Assembly (NCBI GenBank): GCA_013306675.1
Contig: JABLUY010000195.1
Span: 1 to 64,000, forward strand
From: Thraustochytrium sp. TN22
Lineage: Eukaryota; Sar; Bigyra; Thraustochytrida; Thraustochytriidae
Direction: 5' to 3'
Length of the DNA: 64,000 bases
Position 1 is the stretch's first letter; every line of letters starts with the position of its first letter. The position numbers were made by a program, and so were the translations under genes. A model generated the notes under the pieces. It was not told the origin of the DNA, did not search any database, and saw only the letters and a program-made list of their open reading frames with translations. Of this stretch, positions 11,895 through 20,828 are shown piece by piece.

Positions 11895-12905
11895 ATGTTG
11901 GGCGGCTTCGGCACCAGCATCATTCTCAACTCGGTGGTCATCTACCCGGTGACGCGCCGCATTCTCCTAGCCGACAAGCGGTTCCCGAACCCTCTGCATC
12001 GCAAGGGGCTGGCCATCGCCTTTCTAGCGCTCGTTGGCCTGCTCAGCGTGGGCATGGATCTCGTCCAGATCCTCGAGGACCGCAACATGTTCCGCGTCCT
12101 GCAGGTCCCGCGGTATGCGGACAGCAAGGCGGTCCGGGCCTCCTACCAGCGTCTAGCCAAGGAGTACCATCCGGACAATAACCTCAATGACCCGCTCGCC
12201 GAGGAGAAGTTCATCGAGATGAAAACTGCCTACGACGTGCTCGCCAACCCGACGCTGCGCGAGGCCTACGACCACTGGGGCGAGGACGGCATCAAGTGGG
12301 CCACCGACGGCGACGATGTCCTGAGCTCCGGCCTGCTCGGCATCGGCATCACCTACGTCGTCTGGTTTGCGCTCACCATCCTGCTCACGGTGAGCTCCAG
12401 CCAGAATGACGCGCGCACCATCTCGCTCGCTGGTCTTTCGCTGCTCCTGGCCGTTGACATGCAGATGCGCACCGGCGCACTCTCTCCGTACATTCCCTTC
12501 TTTCCGCACCTTGCCATCTTTCAGCTCAGCAAGTTGCTTCTCACCCTCTACCCGACCTTCATCGGTGGCACCATCACCTTTCAGAACTTCACCTACGCCG
12601 ACCCCACCGACCGCAACTGGCGCTTGCTCAGCCTGGTGCTCGCACATCAGCAGGCCATTGTGCAGAACCTCTCTACACTCGAGCAGGAGCTGCGGCTCAC
12701 CAGTAAGGCCGGCGCGCTCCAGTCGGCCACCGCCGCCGCCACCACCGCGGCCGCCGCGGGCGGCGCTCCGGGCGCCGCTGCCCTTCCGCGTAATTTGCGC
12801 GCCCGCGCCCAGGGCTCGCAGCAGCAGCAGCAACAACGTACCGGCATTCCCTCTTGGGCCATGATGATCGGCATGTACGTGCTCTTCAACTTCGTCCTCA
12901 AGTGA
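11895..12905 (+). CDS. J-domain (Hsp40) multi-pass membrane protein
   Basis: 336 aa from ATG at 11895 (context CAAGATG). A first hydrophobic segment at about residues 38-60 is followed at once by a J domain (about 62-135) with helix II ending in the diagnostic HPD motif (residues 92-94, in EYHPDNN). Further hydrophobic segments lie near 145-167, 175-190 and 205-227, and one closes the protein at about 320-335. A J domain anchored between membrane helices, with no zinc-finger or C-terminal substrate domain, is the layout of Sec63- or DNAJC-type co-chaperones that recruit Hsp70 to a membrane, most often the ER. The Brl domain of true Sec63 is absent, so I do not call it SEC63. A low-complexity Ala/Gln linker precedes the last helix. 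Confidence 0.88.
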   Translation: MLGGFGTSIILNSVVIYPVTRRILLADKRFPNPLHRKGLAIAFLALVGLLSVGMDLVQILEDRNMFRVLQVPRYADSKAVRASYQRLAKEYHPDNNLNDPLAEEKFIEMKTAYDVLANPTLREAYDHWGEDGIKWATDGDDVLSSGLLGIGITYVVWFALTILLTVSSSQNDARTISLAGLSLLLAVDMQMRTGALSPYIPFFPHLAIFQLSKLLLTLYPTFIGGTITFQNFTYADPTDRNWRLLSLVLAHQQAIVQNLSTLEQELRLTSKAGALQSATAAATTAAAAGGAPGAAALPRNLRARAQGSQQQQQQRTGIPSWAMMIGMYVLFNFVLK

Positions 12906-13279
12906 CCAACGAGCAGGAGACATCCCACAATCAAGGACTCACTGTCAATCCAAAGAGCTCATGAGTGAGACCCAACCACCAAACAGCCAAGGTCCGCTCT
13001 TGCCTGACCGAAAGGACCATCCGCCCACCTTTGTGGAATCTGAATGGGCCAGGCCAAGCCGCGTTTTGCCCTGGGGTGGCAGAACAGATGCTGAGCGGGC
13101 TGGCATCGGTGGCGCAGTAGTGCTCGACCGATCTGCCAGTCGTCCAGTCTGCAGTCTTTGGCCTTGCATGCGAGCATGTCTACTTCAGAAACGTATCTTA
13201 TCTTACATGTGGTGGATGGTTTAGCTCGGGCTGGCATGCAGGGCACTCGCGCGGCGCGGAGGGCGCCTGGCTCGTCGTG
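12906..13279. other. convergent 3' spacer
   Basis: Lies between the J-protein stop and the BMT5-like stop. Lower GC than the rest; no gene, repeat or RNA structure recognised. Confidence 0.6.
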
Positions 13280-14236
13280 TCACTTCTTGTCGGCCTGGCC
13301 TAGCTGGAACACGTACGTGTACGCAAGCTCGGTGCCGGGCGACGCACGCACCGCAGGGTTCGTGCGCGCCTCCTCGTAGCCAGGGAAGAGCGACTTGTCG
13401 AAGCGGAGCTTCTCCCGCAAGCGAAAGCCCGTCTCCGATGCGAGCTTCTCCAGGCCCCAACTCTCGTAAAACGCCGTGGAGCGCAGCGTTACGGCGACAC
13501 GGCCACCCCGCTTGCCGCCCGGGCCCGCGGGCGCCGCTAGCACAGCCTTGACGGCCGTGAAAAAGCCCCGCAGCATGTCGCGATTCGCCTCGACGGCCTC
13601 GGGCGTGGCGCCACCCAGGTGCGGGAAATTGAAGCCCACAACATCGAACGCGGCGATCTGCCCCAGGCACGACCGCAGGTCCTCCTCGCTGGTGGCATCG
13701 ATCTCGTGCAGCGCCTTGGCGCGCATGGCCGCCAGCATCAGCAGCGCCTCGCTCGCCGCCTCGCCGTACTTGCGCAGCACGTCCTGGCGCGAGTCCAGCG
13801 AGCTGGCCACGATGCGCCGCCCGCCGATGCGCGTGCCGAGTCCGGCCGCAAAGGAGAAATTCCCCTCGCCCACCAGCAGCACGCGGTCCTGGCTGCGGAA
13901 AGCACCAGCCGTGCGCGGGTTCACGGCGCCCTGGTCCACGGCCTCGTCCAAGCTGCCGCCAGCGCCTAGGGCGCGGCTGCCGCCTGGCACATCCGCAGCG
14001 CCGACCACCACCAGCGCGCCATTGCGGCTGCTCGACGCCGTTGTCGCAGACGATGCGGAGGCCGCCGTGGGCCGCCCGCGCTTGGCCACCACGGCCACCT
14101 TCTTGCCGCCGCCGCGCGCGCGCACGGCGGCCTGCACGCCCGAGAAGAAGCCTGGGCCGTCGCGCCGAGCCGCGCCGCCAGCGCCGCCGCTGCGCCCGCC
14201 GCCGCCGCCGCCGCCGCCGCGCCCACGCCTCCCCAT
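13280..14236 (-). CDS. BMT5-like 25S rRNA (uridine-N3) methyltransferase
   Basis: 318 aa from ATG at 14236. The N-terminal ~110 residues are Gly/Arg/Ala low complexity, probably a nucleolar-type tail. The rest matches the BMT5/FDXACB1 Rossmann domain: the SAM-binding loop VLLVGEGNFSFAAGL, a following strand with IVASSLDSR, and the family hallmark DVVGFNFPHLGG. Then come NRDMLRGFF and a C-terminal part ending ESWGLEKLASETGFRL and FPGYEEARTNP. In yeast this family methylates N3 of a uridine in large-subunit rRNA; the same role is inferred here. A pure CTGCG tandem repeat abuts the start codon, and the spacer to the divergent Tom7 gene is only 246 bp, so the two probably share a promoter region. 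Confidence 0.85.
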   Translation of the reverse strand: MGRRGRGGGGGGGGRSGGAGGAARRDGPGFFSGVQAAVRARGGGKKVAVVAKRGRPTAASASSATTASSSRNGALVVVGAADVPGGSRALGAGGSLDEAVDQGAVNPRTAGAFRSQDRVLLVGEGNFSFAAGLGTRIGGRRIVASSLDSRQDVLRKYGEAASEALLMLAAMRAKALHEIDATSEEDLRSCLGQIAAFDVVGFNFPHLGGATPEAVEANRDMLRGFFTAVKAVLAAPAGPGGKRGGRVAVTLRSTAFYESWGLEKLASETGFRLREKLRFDKSLFPGYEEARTNPAVRASPGTELAYTYVFQLGQADKK

Positions 14237-14275
14237 GCTGCGCTGCGCTGCGCTGCGCTGCGCTGCGCTGCGCTG
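14237..14275. repeat. (CTGCG)n pentanucleotide repeat at a start codon
   Basis: About 7.5 perfect CTGCG units sit directly upstream of the ATG of the BMT5-like gene. Confidence 0.95.
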
Positions 14276-14482
14276 GCAGGCGAACGAGCTCTGATTTAGG
14301 TTGCAGAACTTGATCCCACTGTCGCTGTCAGAGCAATTTGAAAAAAGAGGCACAGTTTCGAAATAGGCCGGCGGGCGGGTGGCCGCGAGAAGGCGCAGAG
14401 CTGCTTCTTCTCGTTTCCGGACGCGATCAAGAAAGGGCAGGCGGCGAGGCAGCAGCGCGCGGAGCAGCGGCGAGCGGAGACG

Positions 14483-14905
14483 ATGGCGAACGGCGGCGAG
14501 CCGCGCGGCGCCCTGGCGGCGATCGTGGACGCGTACCCGCGCGTGGAGGACGCCTGCACGTCCGCGCTCCTCACGCTCAAGCAGGTTGTAGGTTGACTCG
14601 GGAGGGAGAGAGGGAGGGAGGGCCTCGCGCCGGACCGCGGCGCGCCGCGGCACGGCGGCGCGCCGCGGGCACTTCCGGCGCTGGCTCATCGCCTCGCCTC
14701 GCCTCGCCGAGGCCTGGCGCGCCCCCTCGGGCGTGCGCAGAGCGCGGGCGTGACGCAATGGACGACGGTGAAGACTGACGACAGCGACTTTTCCGATGAC
14801 GCCATGACGCAGACCTTTTGGGGCTTCGTGCCGCTCGTCGTGCTGCTGGGCATCCGCGTGTCGGAGCCCAAGCCCTCCCTGGTGGATATCTTTTCGCCCT
14901 TCTAA
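14483..14905 (+). CDS. TOM7: Tom7-like subunit of the mitochondrial TOM complex (two exons)
   Basis: Exon 1 runs 14483-14584 (34 codons, ATG GCG AAC) and exon 2 14741-14905 (54 codons plus TAA). The intron, 14585-14740 (156 bp), has CAG|GTTGTA as donor and GTGCGCAG as acceptor; both exons join in phase 0. The predicted protein is 88 aa. Its C-terminus contains FWGFVPLVVLLGI, then SEPKPSLVDIFSPF. This is the Tom7 signature, a single hydrophobic segment with GF[IV]PLV, then a Pro-Lys-Pro turn and a terminal SP; plant Tom7 reads very similarly. Tom7 is a small tail-anchored outer-membrane protein that tunes assembly of the TOM import pore. The N-terminal half is longer than usual for the family (55-75 aa) and includes an acidic DDSDFSDD patch. 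Neither exon alone makes a long frame. Confidence 0.75.
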
Positions 14906-15291
14906 ATGAATCGGGATTTTGTTAGAAGTGCTTGATCGCCATCGCTTGTCCCGTCCAGTACCACAGATAGTTCCACTGCTTCAACTACATAGTGCTATGT
15001 CTCCAAGGACTCGCGCTGTCTACGCTAGACGCGGGCACCCCAAACGCAGCTCTCGTATGTCCCTCCCCACTCTCTCGATGTCTCTCACAGCGCTGTCTCT
15101 CACAGCGTGCCTCTTGCGAGCACGCAGGCTCTCTTGTTCTCTGATGAGGAGCTGCCGCGTCAGATTTCGTGACGCCTCGTCAGCGTCAGATTTCGTGACG
15201 CCTCGTCAGCGTCAGATTTCGTGACGCCTCGTCAGCTTAGTTAGTTAGTCAGGCCCCGCCATGCCTCTTCACATCAGGCCTCTCTTTCAGG
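14906..15291. other. convergent 3' spacer with short repeats
   Basis: Lies between the Tom7 and carrier stops. It holds a repeated TCTCTCACAGCG-type unit (about 15080-15105), the 26-bp triplicate described separately, TTAG repeats (15236-15249) and repeated GTCAGGCCTCT. No gene. Confidence 0.7.
15158..15235. repeat. 26-bp unit repeated three times
   Basis: Three identical copies starting at 15158, 15184 and 15210, each CGTCAGATTTCGTGACGCCT plus six bases. They sit just past the 3' end of the mitochondrial carrier gene. Confidence 0.95.
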
Positions 15292-16263
15292 TCAGGCCTC
15301 TCGTCTGAGATTCTCAAAGTAGTCGAGTGCGCGCTTCTGGACAAAAAAGGTAATGCCGGCGCCAGGCACACCACGCAAAAGAGAGACGCCGAGGCCCGTG
15401 TAGAGTCCGCGCAGACCAAGGCGGCGCACGACCGAGCCGATAGTGGCCTCGGAATGACTGTGCGCGGTCTGTACGTTGGACTTGATGGTGTCAAAGGGCA
15501 GCGCCACAAGCCAAAAGCCGACGCCACCCATGGCGCCGCTCGCGAGGAGAGTAGCGTTGTCCGCGGGGCCCAAGCCTGCGTAGTCGACCAGGAGCATCTT
15601 GGTAAGCTCGAAGCTGCCAAACCACATGCCGACGCCGGGCCCGTCGCGGAGAATGGTGCTGCTGAGGCCACGCCAGAGCGCCAGCGGGCCGCCAGCTTCG
15701 GTCCTGACCGTCTGGCGCACGCAATCCAAGACGCCGCGATACTTGACGAGCGGGCCGTCACGCCCGTGCTGCACCATAAGGCGGTTGCGCACGAGCTCGA
15801 TAGGACACACCACGAGCGCGTTGAGCGAGCCGGCGAAGGCGCCACACACGTAGGCGCGCCACAGCACCTCGCCACGGCGGCCGGCCGCACGGTGCGCCGG
15901 GAGGTCCAGCTCCTTGCTGGCGAGCCCGAAGCCGCCGAACATGACCGCCTTGTACAGGGCCTGCGCTGCGAGCGGGCCGGAGATGCCCTTGTACAGCGCC
16001 GTCACGCCCTCATGGCGCACCGTCTGCTGCAGGCAGTCCCAAGCCCCGCGGTAGCGCCGCGGAAGCGCCGCCGTGCCCTCCACCACCGCTGCGCGACGGT
16101 GCAGGAGCAGGTCCTCCGTCTGCAGCCGCGTGCGGATGGTGTCCAGCGGATGGCAGACCAGCGTCGCAGCCACGCCCGACACGCTGCCGGCCGCCACCAC
16201 GCTTACGCCCGCCGGCACCGCCGCGCGCCGCGCCCGGACGCTCTCCGCAGTAGTCGTCACCAT
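15292..16263 (-). CDS. mitochondrial carrier family (SLC25) protein
   Basis: 323 aa from ATG at 16263, normal size for the family. Three tandem ~100-residue repeats each begin with the carrier signature P-x-[DE]-x-x-[KR]: PLDTIR in repeat 1, PIELVR in repeat 2 and PFDTIK in repeat 3. Each is followed by the aromatic/basic loop expected (YRGAWDCLQQTVRHEG, YRGVLDCVRQTV) and the paired LYKG / LWRG / LYTG half-motifs. Six transmembrane helices of the inner mitochondrial membrane are therefore expected. The pattern is closest in my judgement to the carnitine/acylcarnitine and basic amino-acid carrier branch, but the substrate cannot be read from the sequence with confidence. Confidence 0.92.
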   Translation of the reverse strand: MVTTTAESVRARRAAVPAGVSVVAAGSVSGVAATLVCHPLDTIRTRLQTEDLLLHRRAAVVEGTAALPRRYRGAWDCLQQTVRHEGVTALYKGISGPLAAQALYKAVMFGGFGLASKELDLPAHRAAGRRGEVLWRAYVCGAFAGSLNALVVCPIELVRNRLMVQHGRDGPLVKYRGVLDCVRQTVRTEAGGPLALWRGLSSTILRDGPGVGMWFGSFELTKMLLVDYAGLGPADNATLLASGAMGGVGFWLVALPFDTIKSNVQTAHSHSEATIGSVVRRLGLRGLYTGLGVSLLRGVPGAGITFFVQKRALDYFENLRREA

Positions 16264-16724
16264 GCTTTCGCGGTCTGGACTTCGCCGCGTGCCTGCGCCG
16301 GGTCACGGGGTGCAGGGAGGCAGCGGAGGCTCTGCAGTGCCAGTGAGTGCGCTGCTCTTCCCAGTCCGACGAGCCCGCGTCATGTCGCAGGCAAGGCGCT
16401 GTGTCTATCGTGCAGCCTCAGGCGAAGTGGAATCGCAAGCAGCAAGCGCGCCCTTGAAAACTGAGTCTGGCCAAGGCCTAGCTTGGCCACTGCGGCGCCT
16501 TCATTATAATTGTCGTCACATACTTGCCTCATCTGGTCATCACTCTCACTTTCTCTCTTCAATTTTCTTGTGCAGTTGCAAAGAGTACATCAGGGCGCAC
16601 GCGTGGCCAGGGCGGCGAACAGAGGGGAAAGTAAAGAGAAATCACGCGGAGAGAGGCCGGCATGTGTGGGTGGGCCTTGTCCGTCAGTGTGCGGTGGGAA
16701 GCTGCAGCGCGGGGAGAGAGAGGC
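16264..16724. other. carrier promoter and kinase 3' flank
   Basis: A 461-bp spacer between two minus-strand genes. An AT-richer patch (ATTATAATTG at 16503-16512) lies about 240 bp upstream of the carrier ATG. No gene. Confidence 0.6.
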
Positions 16725-19700
16725 TCAGGGCTCCATGGGCAATTCGGGACTCAACTTGAACAGCGTAGCCTCGTCCTCGGAGCTCTGCGAAGTCAGCTTC
16801 ATCTCCACCTCCTGCGAGGAATCAGAGGACTGCTGGCGCATGAGGCTACGCGAAGGGGAGTTCAAGGACAAGCCGTCGTGCCCCTGTGCGGCCTGTTGCA
16901 GGTGCTGCAGGTGCTGCAGGTCCTGCTCATGCTGTAGCTGCTGCTGAATCTGGTAGAGCTGCTGGTGCTGTGTCAGCGCCGGCTGCGTCAACTGCGCCTG
17001 CTGGTATGCGTACTGCTCCTGCTGTTGTTGCGCCGAGACCTGCGGCGACTGCTGCGCCTGCATGAAGCGCATGTGTGCGCGCGCCTGCACCTGGGCCTGC
17101 GCTTGGAGCTGCGCCTGGAGCTGCGCCTGCGCCTGCGCCTGCGCCTGCGCAAGAGCGAACGCCGCATCGGCGCCCTGCAGCGAGTGACTGAGCGCCGGCG
17201 GGCTGCCGGCCCAGAAGCCGTGCTGCGTGACGACCTGCTGGTGCGGCGCAGGCATTCCGTTGACAAAGATGGGCGGCGCCGGGTACCAGCGGTAGGCGAG
17301 GTTGGCCGGGTACGAGCCCTGGCGCGAGTCCACCATGCTATGCGAGCGCGAACGCTGATGGCCGGCGTTGAAGGCCGCGGCGCCCGGCGCGCGCGAGGGG
17401 ACAAAGTGCGCGTGCGGCGGGCTGTGAGGCAAATATGCCGTGCTCGAGGCGCGACGCGACACCTGGGCGCCGATTGTGGCGTTCGGTGGAAGCACAGCCT
17501 GCAGCGTAGGCGGGGGCTGTCCGTACTGGCTCGCCATGCGCATGTCCACGCCGAGGTAGCCCGAGGCGTCCCACGAAGCCTGGTGGCCCAGGGGATACGG
17601 GTGGCTCGGCCGGTTGAGCGGCGACAGCATCGAGTACGGCGACCGCGGTGTCGAGCACTGGTCCGAGTCCACGCGGTTGCGCCGCATGTGGTCCAGTCCG
17701 CGCGTGTCGATGCTGGGCACCGAGCCGCGGCTGAAGCTCGATGAAGAAGACGACGCATGGCTCGGCAGGTACGGCGTCGCGTCCGGGTTCGGATAGCTGG
17801 CGCTGCTGCCCGTGCTGGCGCTGCTGCCTGTGCTGGACTTGCGCGCGCTCGCGCCCGCACGCGCGGAGGTGTTCCCTGCGCCCGCAGAGGGTGCACTCCC
17901 CGCGACGCCCGCGCCGGATGGGGCGGGAGGAATCGCGGGCGCGAGGGGTGTCGCGTTGCTGGAGGGCGGCGGGAAGGCCTTGAGGTCAGCCGCGGCCGGC
18001 TCCGCGCGGGTCGCTCCGTTGGCCGGCGAGGACGTCTCCATCGGCGCAACGGACGGGCTCGCTGGCTCCTCCACCGTGCGCGACGCTGCTTCCTGCTGGG
18101 TGGCAATGGCCAGCGTGCGACTCACGTCATCCTCCGTGCCAGTACGGGGCGAGCGCATCGCTTCCATGTGCAGCGCCGCGGCCTCGCTCTGCTCGAGACG
18201 GCCCACACGGTCCGTCGGGCCGCCCGAGCCTTCATGTGTGCCCTTGAGATGTTGTTGCTGCTGTTGCTGCTGCTGGCGCTGTTGCTGCTGGTGCTGCTGC
18301 TGCAAGAGGAGCTGCTGCAGGGCGGCCGCTGCGGCCGGCTCGGCCGGCTCGTAGGGCGCGAGCAGAGGCTCGTTGCGCACAAAAGGATGCCCGCAGGCCT
18401 GCGCAGCGGTCCAGCGGCGGGCCGGGTCGAGCTGCAGGAGGCCGCGCAGCAGGTCGAGAAAGGAGGCACGCGTACGTAGGCGGCGCGAGTCGCTGTGCGT
18501 GGGCAGCGGCTCCTCCATATCCCAAGGTGCGAGCACCTTTGTGAGGCGCTCGCTGCGGCCGGGGCGCGCCGGGTCGTCGGCGTCGGCGCGCGTGGAGCAC
18601 TTGTAGACAATGTCCTCGAGCAGAATCTGGCGCACGTAGCGCTTGGTGCGCTCGGTGCGCTCGAGGCGTTGCTCGAGCGCCCAAATCTTGGCGGATTTGA
18701 GGCTCCAGGTGCCGCTGCCGCTGGCGCCGGGCGGCGCCGGCATGCCGTCCATCGCACGGTCCACGTGGCGCACATAAAACTTGCGTGCCTCTTTGGCGGC
18801 GTCCAGCATGTGCCCGGGCATCTCACCGATGGTCTCTTGGATGCGCGACAGCTGGTTGTGCTCCGAGACGCCGGGGAAGATCGGGAGGCCAATGTAGAGC
18901 TCGGCGGCGACGCAGCCGAGCGACCACAGGTCGATGGCCGAGGCGTACGACATGCCGATGAGGACCTCCGGCGCGCGATAAAAGCGCGACTGGATGTAAG
19001 TGTATACAGTCTGGTCCGAGAAGCACGAGGAGCCAAAGTCAATGAGCTTGACGTGCGGGCGGCCCACGCACTCGAGCAAGATGTTCTCCGGCTTGAGGTC
19101 GCAGTGCACCACGTCGGCGCGCGCCAGCACAAGCAGGGCGTCCAGGATCTGCTGCACGCAAGACCGAATGAAGCCCATCGGAAGGCCGCGGAACTTGTTG
19201 CACTTGATGAGCTCGTACAGGTTCATCGAGAGCATCTCGAAGACCAGGCAGAGGTGGTTCTTGCACTCAAAGGACTCGAGCAGCTCCACAACGCGCCGCC
19301 GGCCCGTGGGCCGCAACGCCTCTTCCTCGGCGTTGAGCAGCCGAAGGATGCGCGTCTCGACGAGCGCCTGGTTGTGGTACGCCGGCTTGTTCTTGATGAC
19401 TTTGACCGCCACGTAGTCGCCCTCGTACACGCGCACCTCCCGCGCGCCGCCTTTGGCTGCCTTGCGGGGCGGGCCCTCCACCTCGGCCTCCGCGCTGTCC
19501 ACCTCTTCGTAGGCGGCGCCGCCACCCGGCCGGTCCTCATCCTCATCTTCGTCCTCGGGGGCGTCCGCGTCTGCGTCCGGGCTCTGGTCCGCGTCCGCGT
19601 CCTCGTCCTCGTGGTGCTCCTCTTCCTCCTCGTCCTCCTCGGCCAGCACAGGCGCCATCTCCTGTTCCTCATGCTTGCCACCGCTGCCGTGCCGCTTCTG

Positions 19701-20828
19701 GCTCCAGCGCATGCGGCACTTGGCGACCTGACCGAAGGAGCCCTGGCCCAGCAGGTCCACCACCGTGTAGCAGCGATTGCCGCGGCCCACAAGCTCGTCA
19801 TTCACGATGAGGATCAGGTCGTTCGCCTCGTTGTCCAGGCCCGAGTTCTTCTTGGGCTTGCAGTCCTTGGTGAGCGCGCGCCGCGGGTTGAGCTTCTTCG
19901 TGTAGCGAAAGTCCGCCGAGCACTTGCGATAGCTCTGCGCCAGGTCCACCGTCATGCGCTTGACCGCCGCCTCGTCGCGGTGCTGCGACTGCGCCGCGCC
20001 CTTGCGCTGCGCGCCTCCCTTGCCCCCGACAGCCGCCGCCGCCGCCGCCGCCGTCGCCGCCGCCGTCCCGGCCGCCAGCTTGTCGCGCGGCGCCGCGAAC
20101 TCGAGCGCAGCACGGTCCCCGCCTCGACGCACGCCGGGGCCCGCGCCGGCAGACGCCTGCGGCGGAGGCGCCTGCTGCTGCTGCTGCTGCTGCTGCGGCT
20201 GCTGCTGACTCGCCGCGGCGGCCTGAAGACTGCGCGCCATCTGCAGCACGGTGGCGCGCTCGCCCTTCTCCTCCTCGCGCGCCGCCTCACGCGGCGGCCG
20301 GAACCCGGCGCCGCCGCCCCCGCCGCTGCTGCCGATGCGGTCGCTGCCGAGGCCGCCCTGCGTCGCCAAGCCCAGCGCGCGCGGCCGCAGCTCCGCGCTG
20401 CGGCTCGCCGCGAGCCCGCCACCCGCGCCGCGCTCGCCGCGCGCGCTCACGCCGCCGCCCGCGCGCATCGCGCCCGCGCGCGCGCCCGCGCCCGCGCCCT
20501 CGCGCGGAGCGGAGCGGAATCGAGGCCGCTTGCCTGCCTGCTTGCTCGCTCGCCCGCCTGGCCTGGCCTGGCCTGCTTCCGCGCAGCCGCCACGCTGCCG
20601 CTTTCGCTCCCGTGCGATCGCGCAGCGCGCGCGCCTGCGCGCCTGCGCGCCGCGCCGCTGCCCTGCGCGCCGCCGCGCTCCCGCGCCCAGCGCGCCGCCG
20701 CCGCTGCCCCGACTGCCGCGTCGGGCGGCGGGCGGCAGCAGGCGCGGCCGCTGCGGATTTGAATTTGAAGTGCCCGGCGCGCTTGATCTCCGAGTCCTCT
20801 TCTTCGCTTCGAGGCGCCTTTTCTGCAT
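16725..20828 (-). CDS. YAK1: Yak1/DYRK-family protein kinase with long poly-Q and acidic regions
   Basis: 1367 aa if ATG 20828 is used. The first ~120 residues (Arg/Ala/Gly) look like translated leader, so ATG 20468 (1247 aa) is a realistic alternative. The DYRK-homology box precedes the kinase: NPRRALTKDCKPKKNSG, then LDNEANDLILIVND as in Yak1. Kinase features from residue ~350: P-loop GQGSFGQV, catalytic Lys in VAVKVIKN, HCDLKPEN catalytic loop, DFGSSCF, and the activation-loop tyrosine in YTYIQSRFYRAPE that DYRKs autophosphorylate. An acidic insert of about 90 residues separates the P-loop strand from the VAVK strand. The long C-terminal tail carries Gln runs, (QA)n and many Ser/Pro sites. 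Yak1 kinases couple nutrient and stress signals to growth; that role is inferred from the family. Confidence 0.88.
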   Translation of the reverse strand: MQKRRLEAKKRTRRSSAPGTSNSNPQRPRLLPPAARRGSRGSGGGALGAGARRRAGQRRGAQARRRARCAIARERKRQRGGCAEAGQARPGGRASKQAGKRPRFRSAPREGAGAGARAGAMRAGGGVSARGERGAGGGLAASRSAELRPRALGLATQGGLGSDRIGSSGGGGGAGFRPPREAAREEEKGERATVLQMARSLQAAAASQQQPQQQQQQQQAPPPQASAGAGPGVRRGGDRAALEFAAPRDKLAAGTAAATAAAAAAAVGGKGGAQRKGAAQSQHRDEAAVKRMTVDLAQSYRKCSADFRYTKKLNPRRALTKDCKPKKNSGLDNEANDLILIVNDELVGRGNRCYTVVDLLGQGSFGQVAKCRMRWSQKRHGSGGKHEEQEMAPVLAEEDEEEEEHHEDEDADADQSPDADADAPEDEDEDEDRPGGGAAYEEVDSAEAEVEGPPRKAAKGGAREVRVYEGDYVAVKVIKNKPAYHNQALVETRILRLLNAEEEALRPTGRRRVVELLESFECKNHLCLVFEMLSMNLYELIKCNKFRGLPMGFIRSCVQQILDALLVLARADVVHCDLKPENILLECVGRPHVKLIDFGSSCFSDQTVYTYIQSRFYRAPEVLIGMSYASAIDLWSLGCVAAELYIGLPIFPGVSEHNQLSRIQETIGEMPGHMLDAAKEARKFYVRHVDRAMDGMPAPPGASGSGTWSLKSAKIWALEQRLERTERTKRYVRQILLEDIVYKCSTRADADDPARPGRSERLTKVLAPWDMEEPLPTHSDSRRLRTRASFLDLLRGLLQLDPARRWTAAQACGHPFVRNEPLLAPYEPAEPAAAAALQQLLLQQQHQQQQRQQQQQQQQHLKGTHEGSGGPTDRVGRLEQSEAAALHMEAMRSPRTGTEDDVSRTLAIATQQEAASRTVEEPASPSVAPMETSSPANGATRAEPAAADLKAFPPPSSNATPLAPAIPPAPSGAGVAGSAPSAGAGNTSARAGASARKSSTGSSASTGSSASYPNPDATPYLPSHASSSSSSFSRGSVPSIDTRGLDHMRRNRVDSDQCSTPRSPYSMLSPLNRPSHPYPLGHQASWDASGYLGVDMRMASQYGQPPPTLQAVLPPNATIGAQVSRRASSTAYLPHSPPHAHFVPSRAPGAAAFNAGHQRSRSHSMVDSRQGSYPANLAYRWYPAPPIFVNGMPAPHQQVVTQHGFWAGSPPALSHSLQGADAAFALAQAQAQAQAQLQAQLQAQAQVQARAHMRFMQAQQSPQVSAQQQQEQYAYQQAQLTQPALTQHQQLYQIQQQLQHEQDLQHLQHLQQAAQGHDGLSLNSPSRSLMRQQSSDSSQEVEMKLTSQSSEDEATLFKLSPELPMEP

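Noticed and set aside
13195-13260. tRNA-like A-box sequence (GGTTTAGCTCGGG)
   Set aside because: No matching B box, acceptor pairing or cloverleaf nearby.
15158-15235. CRISPR-like array
   Set aside because: Units are directly adjacent with no spacers, in a eukaryotic 3' flank.
18495-20762. 755-codon plus-strand frame opposite the kinase
   Set aside because: Shadow frame; the minus strand has intact kinase motifs.
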